Source: Melolontha melolontha | Lineage: Eukaryota > Arthropoda > Insecta > Coleoptera > Scarabaeidae | NCBI GenBank assembly: GCA_935421215.2 | Contig: OW285235.1 | Coordinates: 28,760,857-28,824,856, forward strand | Length of the DNA stretch: 64,000 bases | Direction of reading: 5' to 3' | Shown here: one piece after another, positions 32,116 through 42,486 of the stretch | How positions within the stretch are numbered: position 1 is the stretch's first letter | Layout of the letters: every line of letters starts with the position of its first letter | The notes under the pieces: generated by a model | Database searches by the model: none | What the model saw: only the letters and a program-made list of their open reading frames with translations | What the model was told of the DNA's origin: nothing | Position numbers and translations under genes: made by a program

Positions 32116-33649
32116 TATTAAATAAAAATGATTTAAAGTCTTTTAATACTCCACGAACAAAATGTAAAATGAATAGCATTAAGATTGCATACGTACACAA
32201 ATCTGACACGACTGAAACGCTCGAATGAAAAATATCTCATCGTGGAATAACAAGGGATTTCTCTATTTCTGAAACCGTGAAACTGTGTTGTAAGAAACTG
32301 TATTATATGGCGATTTCCCCTAATTCTCAAGCCGTGTTAGAGCGAAACTGTGTTGTGGGGATGCCGTTTTATAAGGGGGTTACCTGTACTTTCGACACCT
32401 ACTCATCATTTCTTAATGGAAGAGAAATAATTATTACTCAAAAATATTTAAGTACCATACTCTTCACTGTTTCGAAACCAGTAAAATGTTCATACAGATA
32501 TGTACTTACGTGGGCGTGCAGCATTATGCTATATAAGCCAGTAAGGTACAAAAAGTAATGATTTATTTTTGGTATATTGAGAACGCAACACACACTGGCA
32601 GTTACGTAAATGGTGAGGACAACATCGCCGACCATAAACAGAAGGTAACAGTTTCATATTTATACACGCATTTCATGCTTGCTCTTTTCTTTTTCCTTCT
32701 TACTTCTTTTCGATTTACGCCAAATGTTACAAAACGGAATCCGTTATAAAATTCCCTCCGTAAATTATGGTGGATGCATATACACTTCGTTTCGAAATAA
32801 TTTGGTGACCCAAACATCTATCATTTATTCCTTTTACAATATTACATGTTTATGCTCTCGTGTTTACTGAAAAAGATGAAAAATACAGTGTAGGATGGTT
32901 ATTGAATTCAAAATTGGTTACGGGCATATATTATAAAAATTTATCGGCGCATTGAAATTATTTTTTGACGTATATTTATATCATTATCGTTATATATCGA
33001 TGCATTTTATTCAGACCCTCTTCTTAAGTAGGTGTTTAAACAAGCTTTTGAAAACTTTGATTCGTAACCAGTATATTCTGTAGCCTCACATACGTACTTT
33101 AAAATTACGTGATTTTAGACTTCTTTTGCAAGTATATTTACAGTATTATAATCTAATATTTCCCTAAAAATTTCAATTCTCTTTCTTCATTTTGTAAATA
33201 AAAAACTGGAGGTTTCTTCTTAGTGTTATACCGCTGATTAAAGGAATAAAGATAGGCAATGGTTATGCACTTTAGCGTAGTCAAAATTGGTTCCCGCATC
33301 TAGACTTCGTATCTTACTGTTGGTACCGAGATGGTTTCAATTTAGCACCCCCTGACGGGTAAAAGCAAAACAAAGATTAAAAAAGAAGAAATTATTTCCT
33401 GTTAGTGCACTAATCCACGATTTATTTCTAAAAGTAAACCGCTAACAACTTTTGCAAATATGCAGCTATTCCATAAGACAAAAGGAAAGTGGCTAAAATC
33501 AGAAAAGAATTAACTTTTTCTTGAATGAATGTTGAATGCATAATGCAATACGACGTTTCATATTTTCAAAAATATTGTGCAATATATTTGGTGTATTTCA
33601 TTACATTTAATTATAATTGTATTCATCGTGTCATTTAATTTATTCATTC
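32116..33649. other. non-coding
   Basis: Several chance frames of 60-90 codons overlap on both strands with no family resemblance. No repeat recognised. Confidence 0.45.
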
Positions 33650-33840
33650 CTGTCTTATATACTTAAATTCTTGGCAATCGGAAAATAGAAAATCTATCGC
33701 GGTAGGATATGGTGACCAGGCTAGAAAAAACACATCTGCTTATAACTCGATGAGGCATGTACTATTCTAAAAGTGCTAAATTTCACGAGTTGTATATGCA
33801 GTAGCCCCATCCTGCTGGAAGTAACCCCCATTGAATTCAT
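33650..33840 (-). pseudogene. scrap of a mariner-type transposase
   Basis: The minus strand reads TDEFNGGYFQQDGATAYTTRE, the region around the second catalytic Asp. A shifted frame then gives LISRCVF and LAWSP-like words that fit the following LWPPRSPD segment of the family. It is heavily decayed and abuts the tandem array. Confidence 0.45.
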
Positions 33841-34089
33841 CTGTGAAAACTGTTGGGGTTTTACCCACTCATGTATGTTTCAATTATTCTTCTACACATG
33901 CGTTTAGTACGTAGTATAAGTGAAGACACAAACAAAATACAGTTTCTAGAGAGACGGCTGTGCCACCTTTGGAAGGGCGTCGTTGGTTCGCATTGGTTAT
34001 GTGTTACTTCTAAGCTCGATCAGGATAATTTCAGTAATATGACGATGTAGTTCTTTTTTGTGAATGTGTCTGAAGATATCCATTCTCCA

Positions 34090-34144
34090 GCAGGAGCGTA
34101 CCGATGAGCCTGTAGAAAGGCGAAATACGTATCTGCGTCTCTGG
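34090..34144 (+). ncRNA. hammerhead-ribozyme-like motif, unit 1
   Basis: Stem I strand AGGAGCGTA, core CCGATGA (34,101-34,107), stem II GCC/GGC, then GAAA, palindromic stem III ATAC/GTAT and cleavage-site C at 34,133, with the stem I partner TGCGTCTCT. It matches the CUGANGA...GAAA...UH layout except that core position 4 is C instead of U. One A-C mismatch lies in stem I. A short, loopless stem III is typical of hammerheads that act as dimers. Confidence 0.5.
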
Positions 34145-34555
34145 GGAGGGATGTGTTCGGACACGTTCACAAAAAATATTAATAGCGAACATGGATTTGT
34201 GTTCTTCACACCAGATTTTTAATAATATTTTATATTATTAAAAATAACTGTGTATTATACAAAACTAGTGGTGTTTTACCCACTCATGTATGTTTCAATT
34301 ATTATGATACATTACACATGCGGTTAGTCCGTAGTATGAGTGAAGACACAGACAAAATGCAGTTTCTAGAGACACGGCTGCACCATCTTTAGAAGGGCGT
34401 CGTTGGTTCACATTGGTTATGTGGACAGGGCGAGGTACTTCGGCTGTCTGGAAACAGGCAGCGCTGAATTTACTTCTTCGCTCGGTCTGCATAATTTCTG
34501 TGATATGGCGATGTGGTTCCTATTTGTGAATGTGTCTGAAGATATCCATTCTCCA

Positions 34556-34609
34556 GCAGGGGCGTACCGATGAGCCTGTAGAAAGGCGAAATACGTATCT
34601 GCGTCTCTG
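34556..34609 (+). ncRNA. hammerhead-ribozyme-like motif, unit 2
   Basis: Same layout as unit 1 with core CCGATGA at 34,566-34,572, GAAA at 34,587-34,590 and predicted cleavage after C34,598. The stem I mismatch of unit 1 is here a G-C pair, giving ten consecutive pairs (counting G-U). The core U4-to-C change is shared, so activity is doubtful. Confidence 0.5.
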
Positions 34610-34775
34610 GGGAGGGATAAGTTCGGACTCGTTCACAAAAAATATTAATAGTGAACCTGTATTTGTATTCGTCACACCAGATTTTTAATAATATTTTATA
34701 CTGTTAAAAATACCTTTGTATTATACAAAACTGTTGGGGTTTTACCCACTCATGTATGTTTCAATTATTCCGATA

Positions 34776-36805
34776 TATGTGAACTACCTATGTGGCTCTA
34801 GTTACCCCGGTGGTCCTCGCTACCATGGTCTCCCCTACATACGGATATACACAACGTACACTTTACGCATTGGTTACTTCTACGTACAGACACGCGTTTC
34901 GAACCCATCCTAGTTTTAGTCAGTGTACGGAGAGAAGCACGCCAATGCTTTGCGTTGCTGCTAAGTATAACAAAATCTTGTACGTCACATGTCATTAGAA
35001 AGCATCTCAAGACATCTGACGTCCAACTACTGGAAGGAAACTATACGTTTAACTGCATTAGAGAATTAATTCTATCAAATACAAGAAACAATTGAAAATA
35101 AATAATGAACATATTTACTTGTTTAATATGTATAATTTTCTGCTATCGCATTATTGTGTTTATTATGAAGTATGTATACAATTCTATTAAGTTGTTCCTT
35201 AATTAAATTTACTTAACTTTCAATTTTATTCATATAAACATTACACGCCCTTACTTCCCTTATACAATATAAACTAAAAAATGAAAACCGCTAGCACGAA
35301 CAAAGAGCAGGCACAACATAACAAAACAAATATCCTGACAATGGAGCAATTCGTGCAGTGGCCAAGAAGGCCGGGTCGTCGGCGTGACCGCGACTCGTGA
35401 CATCCGAGAGTCGCCCATCTCCACCTTCTCCTTTGATTCCGTATTCCCCCGTGTATTATGCCCGCGCCTGCGGTAAAATCTGACTTCAGACTCAACCCGA
35501 ATAGCTCGACCGGCCGATCAGCGCGCTCAGCTAGTTCTCCGAGAGCCGATTCATTTAGTTTATGCCGTATGAGGAATTCGCAATAAACTGTAACCCCATC
35601 ATTATTTTTTCGATCTTTCTTTCGCACGATGTCGACGGAAAACGACCGCTAATGGATCTCTTTTATTGAACTCTCTGAAATGTCGAATAAATTGCATTCC
35701 ACAGCTCTGTACTTGGTTACTGGGTCAAAAAGTTATCGAGCACATAATACTGTGTGTATATATATATAAGAGGGACGGTATGTGAGTAATTGCCAAGAAT
35801 TTTAAGTTAATCGGATGAAAAAATTATCTGTTTTACAATCTTTTCTTCGGAAGCGAGAATTTATAACGACCATAAAATTGGATATCTCGAAAATCATTGT
35901 TTTCCATATACCTTTATTTATATTCTTTTATTTATGTTTATTACTTGTTTTTTCTTACTGAACCATCGTAAATTAAACGTCTTTATGTGTTTCAATATAT
36001 TAGCGTAACTTCAATTTTAGCGCGGGTATATAAAAATGTTTGTATTTCTGTATTCTGTCAATTCTCCTACACAGAGCAATAATAATAATAATAGTCTTCC
36101 GTCATAAAACGAAATTTATTATATCTTATATATTTATAGTATTTTTACGATAAGAGATCAGTCACGTCATAATCTGTAATATCAGATACAAAAACCTAAA
36201 AAATTCAATTTACTAACGTAGTTCATTTAATGTCTCCGAGATTTTATAAAATTTGTATTTTCAGTGTTCTCTATTCCGCGCAATGTTGTCATGCATGATC
36301 ATCATATGATATCCGCTTTTCATCTGTCAGTCACCGTTTCATATTACTATTACCCATTTTATTTTTCTCGTTTTAAGAATAAACCAACTGCTAATATTCA
36401 CGTTTTTAGTCAATGCGCAGTAAGAAATTCAATTTATGATATTATGTACACAAATAGTATAAGTTTATTTCAAATTATAAGAATATAACTTTGAACGGCT
36501 CTAATGCTTTTATTGCACCACCTTCTGTGTTGATAATTATTATACCTGCTCTCCTTATTGAACGAGTACGGTTTACCTATTTGCAACGTACGAATCTAGG
36601 GGCCCTACTGACTATAAATTAGGGCCCTATAATATAATAATAAAACGCTGTTAATTTCAAGTATATAATAAAAAATATCTGTACATTGGGTTTATATACA
36701 AAGCAAAATTACAAATCGTGTGGCAACATGTGTAGTGGATACATATAGATATATAAAGCTAATTTATTTGTAATACACAATCAAATTTTTATGTGTCACC
36801 GCATT
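34776..36805. other. non-coding; GC-richer block near 35,330-35,640
   Basis: The block at 35,330-35,640 has many CpG words and a 117-codon minus frame (35,274-35,627) without known features; it could be a promoter, an LTR or an old exon. The rest is AT-rich with small AT runs. Confidence 0.4.
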
Positions 36806-37530
36806 TCATAAATCATTTGTGATTGAGTCGTCTTGCAAATCGGTGTCTGTGTCTGAATCGTATTGCAAATTTATAATCAAAGGTGCTACTATTTTGTACA
36901 TGCGCATATATTCGTCCTCTTTTGCTATTGCGTGTTTAACAGCATTTTTCCAATTTACAGCAGTTATATGTTCCATAGCATTTTTGTGTGTGTTACACTG
37001 CTTTCACTAAATTTCGGTGTTTGATTTGTTCGTCTTATGGTATTTTTCAGTTGGGCCCATATCAATTCAATAGGATTGAAAATGCAATGGTATGGTGGTA
37101 AACGCAAAATTGTATGTCCTGTTTCTTTGGCTCTGTTATCCACATAATAATCCTTTAAATATTCTTTTGTCTTCATCACCTCTATTAATTGGTTATTCTC
37201 AAAATACAAATCATTTGCTTCTAAAAATGTTTTAATATCTTTCTTATTATTACATTTTGTAGGAACTTTGGTTTGCTGTCGAGAATGATACGGAGCGTTG
37301 TCCATCACTATCACACTATCATTTGGTAAATTTGGCAGCAAAGTGTCACAAAACCATTCTTCAAATAAAGATGAGGTCATATCTTCATGGTAATCTAAAC
37401 TTGAGGATTTAACATTTTTAGCAGATAATAGCGGCTGTCCGATCCATCCTTTTTCTGACCCAGCATGAAGAATGATTATTCTCTTCCCTCTCGAAACCGG
37501 TGTCCAACTGACACATACTTGAACTATCAA
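36806..37530 (-). pseudogene. Tc1/mariner-superfamily DDE transposase, 5'-truncated
   Basis: The minus frame reads RGKRIIILHAGSEKGW, FEEWFCDTLLPNLPNDSVIV with MDNAPYHSRQ (second catalytic Asp) and LRLPPYHCIFNPIELIWAQL (catalytic Glu). A one-base shift near 36,985 separates the last part, which ends NDL at a TGA at 36,806. The first catalytic Asp and the DNA-binding domain are missing; the frame runs into a BEL/Pao gag start at 37,530. It belongs with the element at 57,816-60,038. Confidence 0.7.
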
Positions 37531-37835
37531 CCTTTACATGCTTGGTCATCAAGAATGCTATTTATGGCACTTAAGGTGTTAAAATATTGTATGTCTACCG
37601 TATCTCTTTCGATTTCATTTCTCTTAACATTAGAATCGATTATTTCATTTTCCATTTGAATATTGGAAAAATCTTCATAAAATTTATGTAATCGATTAAC
37701 TCGTACTTTAATTTGATTGATATCATCGTCGATCTTAAAGTTAGTGACAAACGTTGGCAATTTTGTTAATTGACTCTTTATAATGCCTCGATTAGCAATT
37801 AAACTAGTCAAATTCGCGTCCTGATTCTCCGTCAT
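37527..37835 (-). pseudogene. BEL/Pao gag N-terminal fragment
   Basis: It starts MTENQDANLTSLIANRGIIK, then QLTKLPTFV and INQIKVRVNRLHKFYEDF. This layout, a short leader then RG-IK-QLTKL and a helical stretch, is typical of BEL/Pao gag (DUF1759 class). The frame ends at 37,527 where unrelated DDE transposase sequence begins. Upstream on the minus strand lies leader-like sequence to about 38,140 and probable LTR beyond. Confidence 0.6.
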
Positions 37836-38390
37836 AATTACAATAGTATGATAGTATAAACGTAAATGATTTCTGATTGAAACGGTTCTCGAATGAATAT
37901 GTTAGGGATAGTTGCGATATTGAGAAGTCACTTACCGTGTTGTGTTGTTTCGATTTGATTCTCGTAGTTTTTATGGTCTGAAGACGCTGTGTGTCGATCC
38001 CAATGGATGCCTTTGCCGGTCTCACTGGCGCTTTGTTTCGGCCTTCTTCGATAGCTTTGTTTGTTTACTGTACACTTCACAGAACACTGATTTATAATAC
38101 GACTCGCATTGACCAAAATATGTTGTGGATGCTGAGATGATTTGTTTTAAAAGAATAATAGTCTTTTTTTATTATTTTGTATTTAATAACTAGGACAACA
38201 ACAATAAGTGTTCACACATTAGTATTAGATTTGCAATCCCTCTCTTCTCGCTTTCTTGGCATTAGTTGACGCTCTCTGTGCCTCTTTTGTTTTTGTACGC
38301 AAGGCAGCCATGCGCAGGAGTCATTCATGTGTCGAATGCTTCGACAAATGCTATCAACCGTAAAATGTTTTAATGCCGCGACAATTCACT
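37836..38390 (-). mobile_element. probable BEL/Pao leader and LTR
   Basis: On the minus strand, upstream of the gag start, comes a region with ATTTTGGTCAATGCGAGTCG near 38,110 that could be the primer-binding segment. Further upstream is sequence with an ATTAAATACAAAATAATAAA tail that looks like an LTR end. Ends are not defined. Confidence 0.3.
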
Positions 38391-38939
38391 TAACCCTAAC
38401 TGAACGATTTAGTAAGAGACTTGGGTCTGCTGATTAAATTCTGAGATCTAGAGTTCTGGAGAAGAACTTACTTGCTCCAGGTATATTATTTTTCTAGTAT
38501 AGAAATGTTGACTTTATTATCTTCGTAATCACTACCATCATCGCCAGAATTATAATCATTATTTTCGTCTCCTCCCAACTATCTTAGCAAAACCTAAATT
38601 ACATAGAATGACGTCGACAATAAGAAACGCATAAAATCACAAACCTCTTCGAACTCAGGATATGTTGACCTCACTGACGTTCTTATGCGTTTGGGAGGTG
38701 GATGGTTATCAACTGTGAATTTTCTATGCATTTTAACACCAAATAAATAAACAATATAAATGAAAAACAATTTATTTGTGAAGTCATACAGCGAAACTTA
38801 TTCCCGGGCGACACTAACATGGGGTTACGCGTCACCCCAAAAGCAACTAATAGCTAATAACAACGAACGATTAAAAAAACTGACAGCTACTTGTTATAGA
38901 ATATAACCTCAAATAAGATTACACGGAAGTGCATAGATG
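38391..38939. other. non-coding
   Basis: No gene or repeat recognised. Confidence 0.4.
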
Positions 38940-39192
38940 GCAGTGTACGCGTATTAACCGACTGATATCCTAGTGATAGCGCACTGGCTTATCATGCTGG
39001 CAGTCCCGTGCTGGAGCTGGGCTGTCCGCGGAAGTGTTCGTGGTTTTCCTTCTAGTTTAAGGCGAATGCCGACAGCTACACATCTTAAGTCGCTCCACGG
39101 GCGCAGGCATAATAATAAATCATGGCCTCCCAATGCCCCCTGTAATTGACGTCAAGCTGTTGGGGAATGGTAAGGCATGAATTATTATTATT
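38940..39192 (+). repeat. tRNA-derived SINE, copy A
   Basis: A tRNA-like head (ATCCTAGTGATAGCGCACTG, resembling box A and its surroundings) is followed by a conserved body with CGTGGTTTTCCTTCTAGTTT, AAGGCGAATGCCGACAGC and CGCTCCACGGGCGC, and an ATT-repeat tail at 39,182-39,192. The body recurs at 49,985-50,110 and 50,228-50,275. Bodies of this kind are common in insect SINEs. Confidence 0.65.
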
Positions 39193-39239
39193 AAATTGTG
39201 GCTATTTTAAAAACTAGGTTAGTATTCTAGGGTTAATAA

Positions 39240-40460
39240 CTTCTACTCAAAAATATAAATTAAGTGTGGGTAAATTCGTTGGTTTCGAGAATGTACTGTT
39301 TACCTAAGATACATAAATTAGGTAATTTGATGAGAGCAATTGTTTCAGGTATCAACTCACCGACCTATTTGATTTCTAAATGGTTAGTGAATGAATTAAA
39401 AAATTTACCCATAAAGCCAGAAAGTTTTTTATTTGGAAAATCCTTAGAATTTGTTCAAACAATTAAAGATTATTAACTGGAAGAGCGTTTAGTTTCATTC
39501 GATGTAACGTCATTGTTTCCTTCGATACCCATTCCAGAAACTTTGAAATATTTAGAGAACTGACTTTATAAGAGCAGCATCAAACCGTTAAAAGTCGGGA
39601 AATATTTGCGGTTGACAACTCTTTGCATATCGCAAAATTATCTCCAAGTTGGGGGGATATTTTATGAATAGACACAAGCCATGTCGATGGATCTATCTAT
39701 GAACCTATCTCCATTCATAGCCAATTTGTATATGAGTCACTTCGAGGTAAAATATTATAATATCGCTAAATTTTTCCCAAGAGTTTGAATTATATACCCA
39801 GATGATATTTTGGGATTTTTAGTACACGTAAGTGTGAAGTGGACATTTTCATAAAACATTTAAATTTGAAATTTCCCACTGTGTATTCAATTCACGGTGG
39901 AAAAAGAAAACAATGACAGAATACCATTCTTAGATTTATTAGTCATCAAAAATAAGCAGAAATTGAGATTTTCTGGAAAGAAACCAACATCAATAAATTT
40001 GTAAAAATCATACTAAATTTAATAGCCCCAGAAAAATTGAGTGTTGCCTGTCATGCGTTAGAAACCAATCATAACATCGCGGTAGATTGTTTAAAAATTA
40101 TAAAAATATGAGCAATCCGAGGAACCTGGACCCGTACGAAACTATTCATATTATTAAAAATAAAAATAACACATACAACCTCGACAAAGGTCCAGTTCCC
40201 GTTACCTGCTTCTTAGGATAGATAAAAAATTTCCGAAGACGGGCAAGTAACCTAATTTTTGTTTTTCAAAACTTAGTGTATATGTGGACGGCTCGTAAAA
40301 TGATTTACGGTTCTTTGTGTTAGCTTTACCATGCCTCATGTTCGACAACTGTGATTATTAATTTTACCTATTGAGGATGACAATTAAGTTGTCGAAATAC
40401 GTATTTAGGATACGAGTATTAATTGCGGTATAAAGTTTTATACCTTTTTTAAGTCAATAA
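39240..40460 (+). pseudogene. Penelope-like retroelement, reverse transcriptase remnant
   Basis: Plus-strand pieces read YCLPKIHKLGNLMRAIVSG and SPTYLISKWLVNEL, then VSFDVTSLFPSIPI, then MDLSMNLSPFIANLYMSHFE, then a YPDDILGFL catalytic box. These are Penelope-type RT motifs in order. Stops and shifts are frequent. The 3' part (40,030-40,460) recurs at 41,985-42,425 and ends with a hammerhead-like fold at 40,365-40,412. Confidence 0.8.
40365..40412 (+). ncRNA. decayed hammerhead-like motif at Penelope-like 3' end, copy 1
   Basis: Stem I CCTA pairs with TAGG; between them lie TTGAGGA (core position 3 is U), an extra T, stem II GACAA/TTGTC, GAAA, and palindromic stem III ATAC/GTAT followed by T. 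The layout matches Penelope-type hammerheads, but the core is not intact. Confidence 0.45.
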
Positions 40461-41979
40461 AAGAAACTAATTTAAATCCGCGATTCCAGTTGTTTGTTAC
40501 CTAAACAAAATCGGAAAAAAAGTTGATGTGTTTACAATATCAAATTGCGAACAACCTAAATAGGGTTGTTAAAGAACGGGATCTGAAAATTGCTTGTCGC
40601 TTGTCGCTCAATTAAATCTCTTCTCGGGAACACAAAAAATATTTTACATATGAACCAAAAATCAGGTATAAAGTAAAAACGCGCTTACTGCGAATATACA
40701 AAATTATGTGATTGGCGCTTTACGGTGGGAGAAGTAAGTGGGGCGCGATTAATCAATTTGACAGACTTCAATATAACAGTGACGTAAGTGATGGTGACAG
40801 CCGACCTCTCTTGCGACCAACCAACTTGCATCCCCACTTATATTCCCCTATTGCTATATATTGCTCAAATAAAACGCTCATAATAACCCGTTAAAAAGGA
40901 CATATATCGCATATTAATATCCTTTTGTAATATTTTCCTTTGAAACATTAATCTTCTAAGTAAATCTAGGATATAGAATTCAAACATATCATTTCCAATT
41001 TTATAAATATTTTACGTTCATTTTCGGATTTAAACCACTGCATTTTATTATTTTATTCAAATTGTAAAGCTTTCTTTAGATTCTAAGAATTCTTTGCATT
41101 TGCAAATTTATTTATTACCTATTGCCACCACTTGTTTTATTACCTTGGGTTTAGTGAACAAAGGTTTTAATTTGGATATTATTATTAAGACTACGTTTCC
41201 CAAATACGTATAATAGTTTTGATTACTTTAATAGGACATGATCCGGAACTACGTACTTAGATTTACAACACAAATACTTAATTTGTAATGATATTTTATT
41301 ATTCATTAGTTAAGATTATATTTTTAAGACCATATCGTAAACCTTTGGTATGGTTGCCCGTATGTGTGATTTCTATGAATTAATAATGCCAAAATTACCC
41401 CTTATAACATCAAAGAGTGCAGTGTACAACGAATACTCGCATTTAATTATGTAATCATTTTAAGAGTAGTGGTATATTTTTATCTACTTGTAACACAGTC
41501 TTAACACATATACGTCTTATTCGTAACATCATGACAAGCAAGAGTCTTAACACAACAGTCTCATTTGTAACATCATAACAAACAACAAAATTCTCAAAAG
41601 TATGAGCATCAATAAGACACACAGTCTTACTTTAAACACCAACATAACAATCACACTTTAACAACAGACACCAGCCTTAACAGCAGTTTTATGTTAAGTC
41701 GTTGAAGATCCAAACCTAAATGTATATAGTGTAAATAAATATATTTAGATGAAAGTACATTTAATCATTTAGTACAGTCACCAAAAATTTAAAAACTAGA
41801 GTGTATAGAGCCTTACAATCTCTACAAGATGAAACAGCATCTGGGTCGTGATTCTAAAAACCAGATACAACCATAATATTGATTCATCATAAACCCGCTT
41901 CATTACAATCAGTTTGGTCTTCGAACCACATCATTTTGGTCTTCGAGCCGCAGCAATTTGGTTTCAAGAGCCGACATTC
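40461..41979 (+). other. non-coding; dispersed repeat and LTR-like words
   Basis: It contains the second copy of the 75 bp repeat (40,681-40,757; see 19,475). Around 41,505-41,690 the word GTCTTAACACA recurs irregularly. Near 41,905-41,975 a TTTGGTCTTCGAACC-type word occurs three times in about 60 bases, which may be a primer-site region of an LTR element. Confidence 0.4.
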
Positions 41980-42425
41980 TCGACCACAATAAACCGGAAA
42001 AATCGTGTATTGCCCGTCATGCGTTAGAAGTCAATTATAACATTACGGCAGATTGTTTAAAACTATATAAAAAATATAAGCAATCCGGGAACTGATCATA
42101 TACAAAAACATTCATATTATAAACCGCGAATAACACCTATAACGTTGGCAAGGGTCGATACCGTTTACCTGCTTATATGAAATGAACACATATATGAATA
42201 TATATGTATGTCATTTCTGAAGATGAGTAAGTGATCTAATTTTAGTTCCTTAAAATTTAGTAACATCTTATAAAGTGCTTCGCGATCCTTCTGTTAGCTT
42301 TACTATGCTCCATGTTGAACAATGTAATTATTAATTTTACGTACTGAGGATGACAACATAGTTGTCAAAACAAATATTTAGGATACAAGTGCTAATTGTG
42401 ATAAGGAGTTTATAACTTCTTTTAA
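41980..42425 (+). mobile_element. Penelope-like 3' fragment, copy 2
   Basis: It matches 40,030-40,460 in order: CATGCGTTAGAA, GATTGTTTAAAA, then the TGAGGATGACAAC and GTTGTC region near 42,345 (hammerhead-like; core CTGAGGA intact but stem III decayed). It is cut by the piggyBac insertion; AAGATATTAATTG after 44,850 may be its continuation. Confidence 0.7.
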
Positions 42426-42441
42426 CCCATTAGTGTATATC

Positions 42442-42486
<45 letters not shown>

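Larger units (their letters stand above)
33852..34775 (+). repeat. tandem repeats (415 and 466 bp) carrying hammerhead motifs
   Basis: Units begin with GGTTTTACCCACTCATGTAT at about 33,858, 34,273 and 34,739; the third is cut off near 34,775. Unit 2 has an extra block of about 50 bp containing GACAGGGCGAGGTACTTC. Each full unit carries one hammerhead-like fold near its centre-right and ends in an AT-rich tail. Confidence 0.9.

Noticed and set aside
32046..32870. Dense set of 60-93 codon frames on both strands
   Set aside because: Mutually overlapping and antisense to each other with no motifs; expected by chance.
35274..35627. 117-codon minus frame in a GC-richer block
   Set aside because: It ends in a hydrophobic tail and has Arg-rich stretches, but no family features, no promoter or splice context I can trust, and it opens without a clear ATG environment.
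38955..39030. Possible tRNA gene
   Set aside because: Box A-like sequence is present, but there is no clean cloverleaf, and the same body recurs as a SINE elsewhere.
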